From: Solen grandis
Lineage: Eukaryota > Mollusca > Bivalvia > Adapedonta > Solenidae
DNA: 64,000 bases
NCBI GenBank assembly: GCA_021229015.1
Contig: CM037777.1
Coordinates: 50,416,443-50,480,442, forward strand
Direction: 5' to 3'
In this document: positions 35,668 through 46,289 of the stretch, piece after piece
How the letters are laid out: every line of letters begins with the position of its first letter
Numbering within the stretch: the first letter of the stretch is position 1
Program-made: the position numbers and the translations under genes
The notes under the pieces: model-generated
What the model saw: only the letters and a program-made list of their open reading frames with translations
Told to the model about the DNA's origin: nothing
Database searches by the model: none

Positions 35668-37045
35668 TCACACCTTGTACTCAGACTTCACACCTTGTAC
35701 CCTGACTTCACATCTTATACACAGACTTCACATCTTGTACACAGACTTCACATCTTGAACTCAGACTTCACATCTTATACACAGACTTCACATCTTGTAC
35801 ACATACTTCACATCTTGTACACAGACTTCACATCTTATACACAGACTTTACATCTTGTACACAGACTTCACATCTTATACACAGACTTCACATCTTGTAC
35901 ACAGACTTCACATCTTGCACACAGACTTCACATCTTGTACACATACTTCACATCTTATACACAGACTTCACATCTTGTACACAGACTTCACATCTTGTAC
36001 ACAGACTCCACATCTTGTACACAGACTTCACATCTTGTACACATACTTCACATCTTGTACACATACTTTACATCTTGTACACAGAATTCACATCTTGTAC
36101 ACAGACTTCACATCTTGTACACAGACTTCACATCTTATACACAGACCTCACATCTTGTACTCAGACTTCACATCTTGTACACAGACTTCACATCTTGTAC
36201 ACAGACTTCAAATCTTGTACACAGACTTCAAATCTTATACACAGACTTCACATCTTGTACTCAGACTTCACATCTTATACACAGACTTCACATCTTGTAC
36301 TCAGACTTCACATCTTGTACACAGACTTCACATCTTATACACAGACTTCACATCTTGTACTCAGACTTCACATCTTATACACAGACTTCACATCTTATAC
36401 ACAGACTTCACATCTTGTACTCAGACTTCACATCTTGTACACAAACTTCACATCTGATACACAGACTTCACATCTTGTACACAGACTTTACATCTTGTAC
36501 ACATACTTCACATCTTGTACACATACTTCACATCTTGTACACAGACTTCACATCTTGTACACAGACTTCACATCTTGTACACAGACTTCACATCTTGTAC
36601 ACAGACTTCACATCTTGTACTCAGACTTCACATCTTGTACTCAGACTTCACATCTTATACACATACTTCACATCTTGTACTCAGACTTCACATCTTGTAC
36701 ACAGACTTCACATCTTGTACTCAGACTTCACATCTTATACACAGACTTCACATCTTGTACTCAGACTTCACATCTTGTACACAGACTTCACATCTTGTAC
36801 ACAGACTTCACATCTTACACAGACTTCAAATCTTGTACTCAGACTTCACATCTTGTACTCAGACTTCACATCTTATACACAGACTTCACATCTTGTACTC
36901 AGACTTCACATCTTGTACTCAGACTTCACATCTTGTACTCAGACTTCACATCTTATCTGCAGACTTCACATCTTCCACCCCAACTTTACATCTTGAACCA
37001 AATTTTCACATTTTGTATCAAGACTTCACACCTTATACAGGGTGG
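35668..37045 (+). repeat. 20-bp minisatellite, about 68 units
   Basis: The unit is ACTTCACATCTTGTACACAG. Variation is concentrated at two positions, CTTGTAC/CTTATAC and TACACAG/TACTCAG, with rarer CATACTT. From about 35681 to 36815 the register is unbroken; one 2-bp loss occurs near 36818, and the right edge decays. Because 20 is not divisible by 3 and the unit lacks stops in this orientation, all three plus frames are open over long distances (up to 451 codons). No sign of real coding. Confidence 0.95.
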
Positions 37046-37627
37046 AAATTCCAAATAGTATGTGACAACATTTTTATTATGCTATCGCAAGTGCACCTTT
37101 TTCCTCATTCAGAGGAGAAAACTGCTGTATTTTATTTATTCATTGATTCTAATGGATTTAGCACATGTGGAGTGGAAAATTGTACCCTACACAATGTTTG
37201 TTTTGTCAGACAGTATTTCTTAACATTCGTGAAAACATTATCAGTGATGTGCTTTTTGACATAACAAACAAAATTTCCCTCACTCAGAAAGTTTTCCAGA
37301 AAGTTAGAAGATACTGAACATCTGACAAAAGAATCATTAGAGCCAATGTGTAGTGTTCAATTATCTACTCCATGAGTATATCCCATAAAAATTGTTGAAG
37401 AAATAAAATACTTTCAGAAGTTTTCTCTTCTGATTGGAACTTAAAATGGTTCATATACCACAGTTTCGTATGACCACACAGTATACACTGACTCTTGTCA
37501 TTTGTTAATTGTTGTCATAAAGTTAAGTGGTCCAATATAACAGGGTATAAATTTGATTGTTTGGACCCCAAATACAGCCCTATCTTAGAGCTTCACGGTA
37601 CACCAACAATTAACTGCAGAACTATGT
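37046..37627. other. Unique AT-rich DNA
   Basis: Nothing is recognised between the minisatellite and the next element. Confidence 0.4.
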
Positions 37628-38668
37628 AACAAGAGGGCCATGATGGCCCTGAATTGCTCACCTGATTAATATTGCCTTCATTGCCTTTTATAAAACAGTC
37701 ATACTGAATACAAAATCCATGCAGAAGTACAGCAAAATAGTTGTAACTGCACACAAAAACTGTACCTGTGGTCAAAATTTTGATGGCCATAGCTATAAAA
37801 TCAGGTGACCCCTAGGGCAAGACCAATTTATTCCCAAGATTTGAAAGCTTGGTTCAGGTCCACAAGGCAATGTTACATACCAAATATCTAAATCCATTAT
37901 TTGTGGTATCTAACAAGATCTTTTTAAAACTCTCCTATATAAGTCTATTTTAAAACCAAGTGACCCCTGGGGCGGGGCCAATTTTGACCCCAGGGCAATG
38001 ATGTGAGCATACTTGGTACATGTCTATAAGGCCATGTAATACACCAAATATCTTAACTCCAGGCCTTGTAGTTTCTGACAAGAAGATATTTCTAGATTTT
38101 NNNNNNNNNNNNNNNNNNNNNNNNNNNNNNNNNNNNNNNNNNNNNNNNNNNNNNNNNNNNNNNNNNNNNNNNNNNNNNNNNNNNNNNNNNNNNNNNNNNN
38201 CCTCTACATGCCTATGTAAAATAAAGTGACCCCAGCCTGAGGCGGGCCAATTTTGACCAGAGGACCATGATGTTAACAAATTTACCAAATATCTTAACTC
38301 CAGGCCTTTTAGTTTCTGACAAGAAAGTTTTTCTAGTTTTTCTATTTAAGTCTATGTAAAATCAAGTCGCCCCTGGGGTGGAGCCCATTTTGACCCCAGG
38401 GTCATGCTTTGAACAAACTTGATACATGTCTGTCTATATGGTCATGTTACACACTAAATATCTAAACTCCAGGCCTTGTGGTTTCTGACAATTAGATTTT
38501 TCTAGATTTTCCTATTTAAGTATATGTAAGATAAAGTGACCCCTGAGGCAGGTTTCAGAGGAGCTGTTGTATAAAGAAATTTGTTGATGCAGGACACACG
38601 CATGGACGCCAGACAAAAGGCAATCACAATAGCTCACACCATGAGCATGTTGTGCTCAGGTGAGCTAA
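37628..38668 (+). mobile_element. Family I element, copy 6, with assembly gap
   Basis: The left end is AACAAGAGGGCCATGATGGC with TTGCTCACCTGAT, the right end GAGCATGTTGTGCTCAGGTG then AGCTAA. Core units carry GTGACCCCTGGGGCGGGGCC, AATTTTGACCCCAGGG and AAATATCTTAACTCCAGGCC. The stretch before the right hairpin is CACACGCATGGACGCC. The gap of N sits inside the core, so the unit count is unknown. Confidence 0.75.
38101..38200. other. Assembly gap of 100 N
   Basis: Exactly 100 N, a conventional placeholder; true size unknown. It lies inside a tandem-repeat core, a typical place for assembly to break. Confidence 0.99.
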
Positions 38669-39729
38669 AAATAGAGAGAGAGGAAACAGCAGACTTAAAA
38701 TCAATTCCGGTAATCTCGTTCCAGTCAAACCCTCCCTCCTCTCTAATCTGAGTTTGACAGACACTGTGTTTATGGTCCCAGTTTCCAATCACTGCTTGTC
38801 TCAACCACACCAAAGTTTAATCACAATTTTAGTCTACTGTTTATTGCCTTACAATGAAAGCATGAAAGCATCATTGGACATAGCCTCAGTTAGTGAGACA
38901 TAAAACCACCAATAAATAATTAAGAGATGAACACATATTTAACTTGATGGTGGTATAGTTAACAAGAGCTGTCCGTAAGACAGCGTGCTCAACTATTCAA
39001 ATGCTTGTCAATATAGAAAAATATTGCAGTAAAAGGTTTTGTCAAAACGTACACAAGGGATATAAACATGTATTCCAAGTTTTAAGACAATATCTCAAAG
39101 GGTTAAGTGAAAAAGTGAGCAAGTATAAAAAAAACAACTAAATTCAGGTTCTAAATAAGAAAAAGGCATTATTTACTCAAACTTCATGAAAGAGTTATGT
39201 ACTCTTCCCTACATGTCGAAAGTGAAGGTCATAAACAAACATTCAAAGTTTCAAAGCAACACCTTCAAGGGCTCAATGGGAAACTCAGGTGGAATGAAAA
39301 AATTTGATCAAGATTTTAAGTTGAAAAGGGGCATAAATTTGTCAAAATCCATGACCAAGTTATCACCTCTAGACCACAGGCTGGGGTGATAGTCATACAC
39401 AAGAATAACAAGTTTAAAATAAAGAACAAAAAAGAACAAAAACTTTAAATGAGATTCTAGTCAAAACAAGAGGGCCATGATGGCCCTGCATCGCTCACCT
39501 GAGAAACATTGCCCTCAATGCCAATTATTGTGTTATGAGTAATACTGAAAACATAATCTATGCAGAAGTACAGCAAACTCACCTAAATTCAACACAAAAA
39601 CTGTACCTATCATCCAAACTTTGAAGGTCATAGTTCTAATAAATCTATATAAAATCAAGTGACTCCTGGGGCGGGGTCAATTTTGACACCAGGGCCATGA
39701 TTTGATCAAAATTGGATGAGGTCTACAAG

Positions 39730-42030
39730 TACCGTATTTACTTGACTATAAGACTATTCTCCTATAAGACGGGGCCCCCTTTCCAATCCCCAAATCTGTA
39801 GTATTTTGCTTTGAACCGTTTATAAGACGGGGTAAAAAAAATCAAATGCAGTTCGACGAACGGTAATTTACCGCCGAAAATTTTTAAAGTATACCATGAA
39901 AATCTTGCTAAGTTTGGAATAATTTCACAAAAAAATGAAACAAACTTTTGATTAAATGCATTACCTTAATATTAATTTTCATAATAAATCTCGAAAACAA
40001 CTCATTTTCATTTTCAGAACTTGTAATGTTACGGTTGTGTACGGTCTGGTATGTACGGGTTTTGACGGTGCCCGTGAGAACCGTTAGTGTGAAACTACAC
40101 CGATTTTCTTACCAATTTTTCTGGATTGTTTATCAATACCATTTTTTTTTATTGTAAATGTTAATTAACTTATTACAAGAGGGCCAAGATGGCCCTTGGT
40201 TGCTCACCTGAGAAAGATGATTGCTTAAGAAATAAAGATGCTTGAGTGTAAGTGAAATCTGGCTTCTTTTTTTTTATGGTGAAATGGGCATAACTCCTAA
40301 ATTTACAGGTCAATATCAGTTATAATTGAACCTGATTGTGAGATTATGGGCATAAACATTGTCTTAAAGTTTAAAAAAGATTGTTAAAAAAAAAAAGTTG
40401 GTAGAGAATAAACAAAGTGAAATATTGCATTTTATGTATTAAAAGGGGCATAACTCCTGACCTAAATGGCCTATCTCAGCCACAATCGAGACATTATGGT
40501 CATTAACAATGTCATAAAGTTTGAAGATGATTGCTAAAAAAAGGAAGATGCTAGAGTGTAAACAATGTTAAATATGGCATTTTTTTATAATAAAAGGGGC
40601 ATAACTTCAGACCTAATTGACGGATCTCAGCCATAATCGAACTCAATCGAGACCTTATAGTCATAAGCACTGTCATAAAGTTTGAAGATGATTGCTCAAA
40701 AGATGAAGATGCTAGAGTGTAAACAAAGTGAAATCTGGCATTTTTTTATATAAAAGGGGCATAACTTCGACTAATTGACGGATCTCAGCATAATCGAACT
40801 CAATCGAGACCTTATGTCATAACATGTATAAAGTTTGAAGATGATTGCTCAAAAGATGAAGATACTAGAGTGTAAACAACGTGAAACCTGGCATTTTTTT
40901 ATATTTAATCAACTGATCTCAGCCATAATCAAACTCAATCAGACCTTATGGTCTAACATTGATTAAGTTTGAAGAGGATTGCTCAAAAGATGAAGATGCT
41001 AGAGTGTAAACAACGTGAAATATGGCATTTTTTTAATATTAAAAGGGGCATAACTTCTGACCTAATTGACCAATCTCAGCCATAATCGTACTCAATCGAG
41101 ACCTTATGGTCATTAGCATTGCCATAAAGTTTGAAGAGGATTGCTCAAAATATGAATATGCTAGAGTGTAAACAAAGTGAAATATGGCATTTTTTTAATA
41201 TTAAAAGGGTCATAACTCCTGACCTAATTAATGAATCTCAGCCATAATCGAACTCAATTGAGACCTTATGGTCATAAGCATTGCCATAAAGTTTGAAGAG
41301 GATTGCTCAAAAGATGAAGATGCTAGAGTGTAAACAACGTGAAATATGGCATTTTTTTAATATTAAAAGGGGCATAACTTCTGACCTAATTGACCAATCT
41401 CAGCCATAATCGAACTCAATCGAGACATTGTGGTCATAAACATTGTCTTAAAGTTTGAAGATGATTGCTTAAGAAATAAAGGTGATAGAGTGTAAACACT
41501 AAAAATTGTTGACGCTGCACGACGCACGATGGACGCTCACGGGATCACAATAGCTCACCCTGAGCTTTGCTCAGGTGAGCTAAAAAAAAAGCATAAATTA
41601 AACAAATCATAATGAAAACATCTTGAGTATTTCAATGCTTTATTTACGTTGAGGTTACTCGAGAAGATTTTATGAACAAGCAGTTCTAATGAGCACCATG
41701 TGTTTCCCCGAAACCGCTTGCAGAAAAGATAAAATGCTTAAAATGATCCAATAAATTCATATTGGTGCAAAAAACTTTTGATTAAACAATCTTACAATAA
41801 TATTTAGTCATTTATATCATGCAATTCATTTCTAATAATTATCTAACGATTGAAAATGAGAAGAATATACGGCTGTATAATTGCATACCGCTACGAAGCT
41901 TCATTCATACGGCAACTAAAGTTGGGGAAACTTTACCAGACTGGTGGACCCCGCCTATAAGATGACCCCCCAACTTTTAAACCCTAATCAGACACAAAAA
42001 AAACCGTCTTATAGTCGAGTAAATACGGTA
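39730..42030. mobile_element. DNA transposon with TACCGT ends, no transposase
   Basis: The terminal inverted repeats are 25 bp with one difference: TACCGTATTTACTTGACTAT on the left and ATAGTCGAGTAAATACGGTA on the right. TA at the edges fits a TA target. Each arm repeats a subterminal TATAAGACGGGG-like word (about 39773 and 39829; inverted as CCCCGCCTATAAGATGACC near 41950). The arms total about 0.9 kb and are noncoding; the middle is a later family I insertion (40172-41584). I cannot assign the superfamily. Confidence 0.7.
40172..41584 (+). mobile_element. Family I element, copy 8, nested
   Basis: The left end ACAAGAGGGCCAAGATGGCC has a GGGCCAAGATGGCCC hairpin; TTGCTCACCTGAG follows. The right end AGCTCACCCTGAGC-TTT-GCTCAGGTGAGCT is a strong hairpin closing in CTAA, after TGCACGACGCACGATGGACG. 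The core has about seven units of ~160 bp (AAAAGGGGCATAACTTCTGA, ATAATCGAACTCAATCGAGA, GATGCTAGAGTGTAAACAA). Units at 40745-40960 have clustered base losses. It lies inside the TACCGT transposon. Confidence 0.8.
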
Positions 42031-42401
42031 AACATCTTAACTCCAGGCTTTGAGAATCATGAGAAGATCTTTTGTCTTAAAGTTTAAAAATGATTCTTAA
42101 AAAAATGAAGATGGTAGAGAGTAAACAAAGCGAAATCTTGCATTTTTTATATTAAAAGGGGCATAACTCCTGACCTAATTGGCCCATCTCAGCCACAATT
42201 GAACTCAATTAAGACATTATCGTCATAAACAATGTCATAAAGTTTGAAGATGATTGCTAAAACTGGATGTGGATGTTCCTCGGAACACTTGTGTCGCCTG
42301 CATTTAAGCATGTTTGATGAAAGAATTGACTAGAAAATCGATCTTTTGACAAATTATTGATAAAGCATAATCTATTTTGTGAGGTACAAAATAACACCAA
42401 A

Positions 42402-42402
42402 T

Positions 42403-42484
<82 letters not shown>

Positions 42485-42510
42485 TTTTTTGGGGGGGGGG
42501 GGGGGGGGGG
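42402..42510. repeat. Compound simple repeat: CA, TA, T and G runs
   Basis: (CA)n at 42402-42420, (TA)n at about 42420-42467, T run about 42468-42490, G run 42491-42510. Such adjacent runs are assembly-prone; lengths may be unreliable. Confidence 0.9.
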
Positions 42511-42546
42511 AATAAAATATTCAAACAGTGCAATATGTAATAATTT

Positions 42547-42584
42547 TCCCGAGCACTTTCGACTATACAGTCTTCATCAGAGGA
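42547..42584 (-). ncRNA. Candidate type I hammerhead ribozyme motif
   Basis: On the minus strand the order is UCCU, CUGAUGA (42580-42574), one extra A, stem II GACU-GUAU-AGUC (42572-42561), GAAA (42560-42557), a minimal stem III AG-UG-CU, the cleavage-site base C, then GGGA. UCCU and GGGA pair as stem I (three Watson-Crick pairs plus one wobble). All invariant core bases fit. The extra A after CUGAUGA is unusual, though a similar insertion is known in a natural viroid hammerhead. Short stems I and III make activity uncertain. Confidence 0.5.
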
Positions 42585-44544
42585 GTGTCAGAATGACTAT
42601 GAATTCAAAACATTAACTGTAAGAAAAATTATGACGTCATTAAGCACTTATGACGTTAATTATATATATGTTGCAAGTTTGTAGTCATCATTATCATTAT
42701 TGAGTTATCATTCTTGTGTACTGCACTCAGACCAATGAGATCTATCTACTATAAATGTTTAAGGCAACACTTCAAATACTTTACAAGTTATGCACCACAC
42801 AAGAATTAAATCCAAAAAAATAAACAAAGGGAAATAACTCCAAAAATACAACAGTTATCATTCTTGCACAATGCACTCCATGAGATCTTTCCACCTGTGA
42901 GGTTTCAAAGTAATACCTCAAATACTTTTCGTGTTATGCTCCAGACAAAAAATGAAGTCTGAGTATCAACAAAGGGCAATAACTCAAGGAAAAAGAGCAA
43001 CAGAGTTATCATTCATGTGCACTGCACTCAGACCATTGAGATCTATGAAGTTTCAAGTCAACACCTCAAATACTTTTCGAGTTATGCCCCAGACAAAAAT
43101 TAAGTCTGAAAATCAACAAAGGGAAATAACTCAGAAAATAAAACAGAGTTATCATTCTTTGCACTGCACTCAAACCATGAGATCTCTCCAATTATGAAGT
43201 TTAGCAAACCTCACATACCTTTTATGTTACGCTTCAAACAAAAATAGTCAAAGTCTGAGGATCAACAAAGCACATACCTTTCACGTTACGCTCCGAACAA
43301 AAATAGGCTAAGTCTGAGAATCAACAAAAGGCAATAACTCAGTAAAAAAGAAAGTCAGTGTTCTCATTCATTAGCATTGCACTTCACATCAATGTGATTT
43401 ATCTACCTAAAAAGTTTCAAGTCAGTACCTCAAATACTTTTCAAAATATGCCCCGGAAAAAATTAAGTCTGAAAATTTACAAAGGGCAATAACTCAGAAA
43501 ATATTAAAGTCAGAGTTATCATTCTTGTGCACTGCACTCCACCTCAATGTGATCTATCCATGTTTTAAGTTTCAAGGTGATACCTCAAATACTTTTTGAG
43601 TTATGGTCCGGACAAAAATAAAATCTCAGAATCAACAAAGGGTAATAACTCAGAAAATACAAAAGTCAGAGTTATCATTCTTGTGCACTGCACTCCACCT
43701 CAATGTGATCTATCCATGTTTTAAGTTTCAAGGTGATACCTCAAATACTTTTCGAGTTATGCTCCGGACAAGAAAGTGTGACGCCGACGACGACGGACAA
43801 AGTGATCCCTATGTGTCTGCCATGCTATGCAGGCGACACAAAAATAAAGATGCTAGAGTGTAAACAAAGTGAAATTTGGCATATTTTGATATTAAAAGGG
43901 GCATAACTCCTGATCTAATGAACTGATCTCAGCCATAATCGAACTCAATCAAGACATTATGGTCATAAACATTGTCAAAAAGTTTGAAAATGATTGCTCA
44001 AAAGATGAAGATGCTAGCATGTAAACAATGTGAAATCTTGCATTTTTTTTTATTAAAAGGGACATAACTCCTGACCTAATTGACTGATCTCAGCCATAAT
44101 CATACTCTTCCAAGACATTTTGGTCATAAACATTGTCATAAAGTTTGAAGATGATTGCTCAAAAGATGAAGATGCTAGAGTGTAAACAATGTGAAATCAG
44201 GCATATTTTGAATATTAAAAGGGGCATAACTCCTGACCTAATTGACCGATCTCAGCCATATTCGAACTCAATCAGGACATTATGGTCGTAAACATTGTCT
44301 TAAAGTTTGAAGATGATTGCTTAAGAAATGAAGGTGATAGAGTGTAAACACAATATTGTTGATGATGCACTACACACAATGGACGGCGGACACTCACAGG
44401 ATCACAATAGCTCACCCTGAGCTTTTTTCAGGTGAGCTAAAAATGGGACATAATTTGGTCAAATTCCATGACAGAGTTATCACCTCTTGCCTACAGGATG
44501 GGGTGGTGGTCATGTACAAGTATTCAATGTTTCAAAACTATTCC

Positions 44545-45075
44545 TTAAAGTCCCAGTATCTTATAAATGTTAGACCTATATCCGAATGCACTTACAGCAT
44601 ATATAATTCAGTTTTAATTTCATCACTGAAAGACCTTGAAAAATGCCTAATTTACAGGAAAGATTCTATTAGAAAAATGCAAATTGTGGCTCTCTTGTTC
44701 TATATTTAGCTCAGAACAATGACAGCATAAAATTAACATACAAGGGATTTTTCAGAAGTTAATGAATTTTCTTCCTATCTCCTCTACTGCCGTGTATCAG
44801 TATTAATTCAGTCTATAGAAAAAGTCCATGAACTTCTGAAACACCCCATGTTCACCGAGACATCCGTGGTTTTACTGAACAGTGTGTTTCAGAACAAGCT
44901 CCGCCCATCTTTTTCACTATTTTGCCCTGTCTGAACAACTAAGACTTCAGGGCGAATATTTCATTATGTGGGCTTAATTTAACATTAAGAGGTTAATCAA
45001 ACATCATTTGAGGCTTTGCTGATTATAAATTTTGAAAAATATATTTTTCCCTGCTAAAACGCACTGGGGCTTTAA
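44545..45075. mobile_element. TTAA-flanked MITE inside a family V unit
   Basis: TTAA at 44545-44548 and 45072-45075. The ends are AGTCCCAGTA on the left and CACTGGGGCT on the right (inverted AGCCCCAGTG). The host reads CCTTAA before and TTAAGGGGTTCAGTGA after. The next host unit has CCTTAAGGGGCTCAGT uninterrupted near 45239, showing the empty site. The ~520-bp body is noncoding. TTAA use fits piggyBac- or Kolobok-type mobilisation. Confidence 0.8.
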
Positions 45076-45352
45076 GGGGTTCAGTGAAAAAGTGAGGGAG
45101 TACAGAAAACTTAACCAAGATTCTAATTTAGTTAATAAAAATGGCATAATTTGGTAAAAATCCATGACAGAGTTATCCCCTCTTATCTACAGGTTGTTGT
45201 GGTGGTCATAAACAAATATTCCAAGTTTCAAAACAATACCTTAAGGGGCTCAGTAATTGAGTGAGGTGGTAGGATAAACTTAACAATTACGCCAACGCCG
45301 ACACTCAGGTGAGTAGAACAGCCCTCCTTATTCTTTGAATAGTCAAGCTAAA

Positions 45353-46289
45353 AAGGCTGTAATGTCAGCTGAAGACTCAAGCTTGTAAAAGAGTATTGCT
45401 GCATAATCAATTTAGTTCCTGACCCCTCCTTCCCCTTCCGCTTATCATCTGCATCTTATCACCACAGTTTATAACTCGCACAAATCACATGCTATTGATA
45501 TACACTTAAAACATTACATCACTTAATTGCCATCAGGTCATTGCTAATCCACACGCACACATTAAAATCAGTCAAACACACAGACAGACAAGCACAGAAG
45601 CCTCTCCATACACCTGTATCCTGCCAGTAACACCTGTATTCTGCTGGTTAACTATAAAATGACTATAAAATGATGACAACAGGCCCCAGACCAGGGAGAC
45701 TGGTACCTCGTCCCAGTTTGTCTGAGCACTTTCTCCCCTCACCTCCAATCAATCAATTCCCTATAATATCTGGTCAATATAGTGAGGATGACGGCTACCT
45801 GGCTGCCTTGATTACAGTGACAGCTTCACTGGCCCCAGATAATTGGTTGGCAGATCAATTTATGCTTCCATGTCCCATAAGACAGTCATTTCCATTACCA
45901 GAACGTGAGCACATTTAATAAACTTAACTTGCTGGGGATTAGTGAAGATACACAAGTCACATGCTGCCAGCCACAACTCCAAGAGCCAGTGTCTCTGTCA
46001 ACCAGAGTAAACTTAAAGGTAAACTTACTGACACAATTCTATCATTCTCTTATTAGATTAAGCTTGCAACATGTTTTGCCACATGTTGTCACTTTTAATA
46101 CTCATAACAGAAAAGGGTATATTTTACAACGAAGCGACATTAATATTTTGTTATAATTATAACTGCGACACAAAATGAAATGCTTTTCTATTTAGCTATA
46201 CACAGCTTTCAGTAGAAAGCCTTTTTCTTGTCAAAGACCTAAAACTCTTACAATAGTCATAGAATATTTCTAATTAAAATATAGTTCAG
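45353..46289. other. Unique DNA with a conserved-looking island
   Basis: 45660-45920 is more GC-rich and less repetitive (CCAGACCAGGGAGACTGGTA, TCAATCAATCAATTCC, GATGACGGCTACCTGGCTGC) with two overlapping frames of 82-83 codons and no recognisable domain. Candidate regulatory or conserved noncoding DNA. Confidence 0.3.

Larger units (their letters stand above)
42400..42700 (-). mobile_element. Short insert carrying a hammerhead-like motif
   Basis: This stretch interrupts the family IV element. On the minus strand it reads a noncoding region with two TGACGTCATAA-like words, the hammerhead-like motif (42547-42584), TATTGCACTGTTTGAATATT, and a low-complexity tail of C, A, TA and TG runs (42402-42510 on plus). 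A tailed, ribozyme-bearing short insert suggests a retroposed element such as a Penelope-like 3' fragment or a retrozyme. Boundaries are approximate. Confidence 0.45.
42261..43841 (+). mobile_element. Family IV tandem-core element
   Basis: It starts AACTGGATG, with a perfect hairpin GTTCC-TC-GGAAC (42275-42286), then TTGTGTCGCCTGCAT (42289-42303). The right end has GACGCCGACGACGACGGAC, then TGTCTGCCATGCT and ATGCAGGCGACACAA (43827-43841), an exact 15-bp inversion of the left motif. The core has about seven units of ~155 bp (AGTTATCATTCTTGTGCACT, GTGATCTATCCATG, TACCTCAAATACTTTTCGAG, AACAAAGGGCAATAACTCAG), visibly related to the family II core. It is inserted in the family I copy-7 core and contains the hammerhead-like insert. 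Confidence 0.75.
39465..44440 (+). mobile_element. Family I element, copy 7, interrupted twice
   Basis: The left end AACAAGAGGGCCATGATGGC, then TGCATCGCTCACCTGAG, is at 39465. The right end GCTCACCCTGAGC...CAGGTGAGCTAA closes at 44440. Its own sequence is 39465-39729, 42031-42260 and 43842-44440. The core unit has AAAAGGGGCATAACTCCTGA, TCTCAGCCATAATCGAACTC and AAGTTTGAAGATGATTGCTC. It is split by the TACCGT-ended transposon and by a family IV element, and itself sits inside a family V core. Confidence 0.75.
38961..45352 (+). mobile_element. Family V tandem-core element, host of nested stack
   Basis: The left end AACAAGAGCTGTCCGTAAGA has a perfect hairpin GCTGTC-CGTAA-GACAGC (38968-38984), then GTGCTCAACTATTCAAA. 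The right end has ACGCCAACGCCGACACTCAG, then TTTGAATAGTCAAGCTAA (about 45334-45352), inverted relative to the left motif. Core pieces (AAAATCCATGACCAAGTTAT, GGGGTGGTGGTCATGTACAA, ATTCCAAGTTTCAAAACAAT, CCTTAAGGGGCTCAGTGA) flank two insertions: a family I element (39465-44440) and a TTAA element (44545-45075). Without them the host is about 0.9 kb. Confidence 0.75.

Noticed and set aside
35641..37264. Open frames of 220-451 codons over the 20-bp array
   Set aside because: All three frames are open simply because the unit has no stop in this orientation. There is no start context, domain or codon-position bias.
42400..42700. Clear Penelope-like retroelement
   Set aside because: No reverse-transcriptase or GIY-YIG coding sequence is present; only the ribozyme-like motif and tail suggest it.
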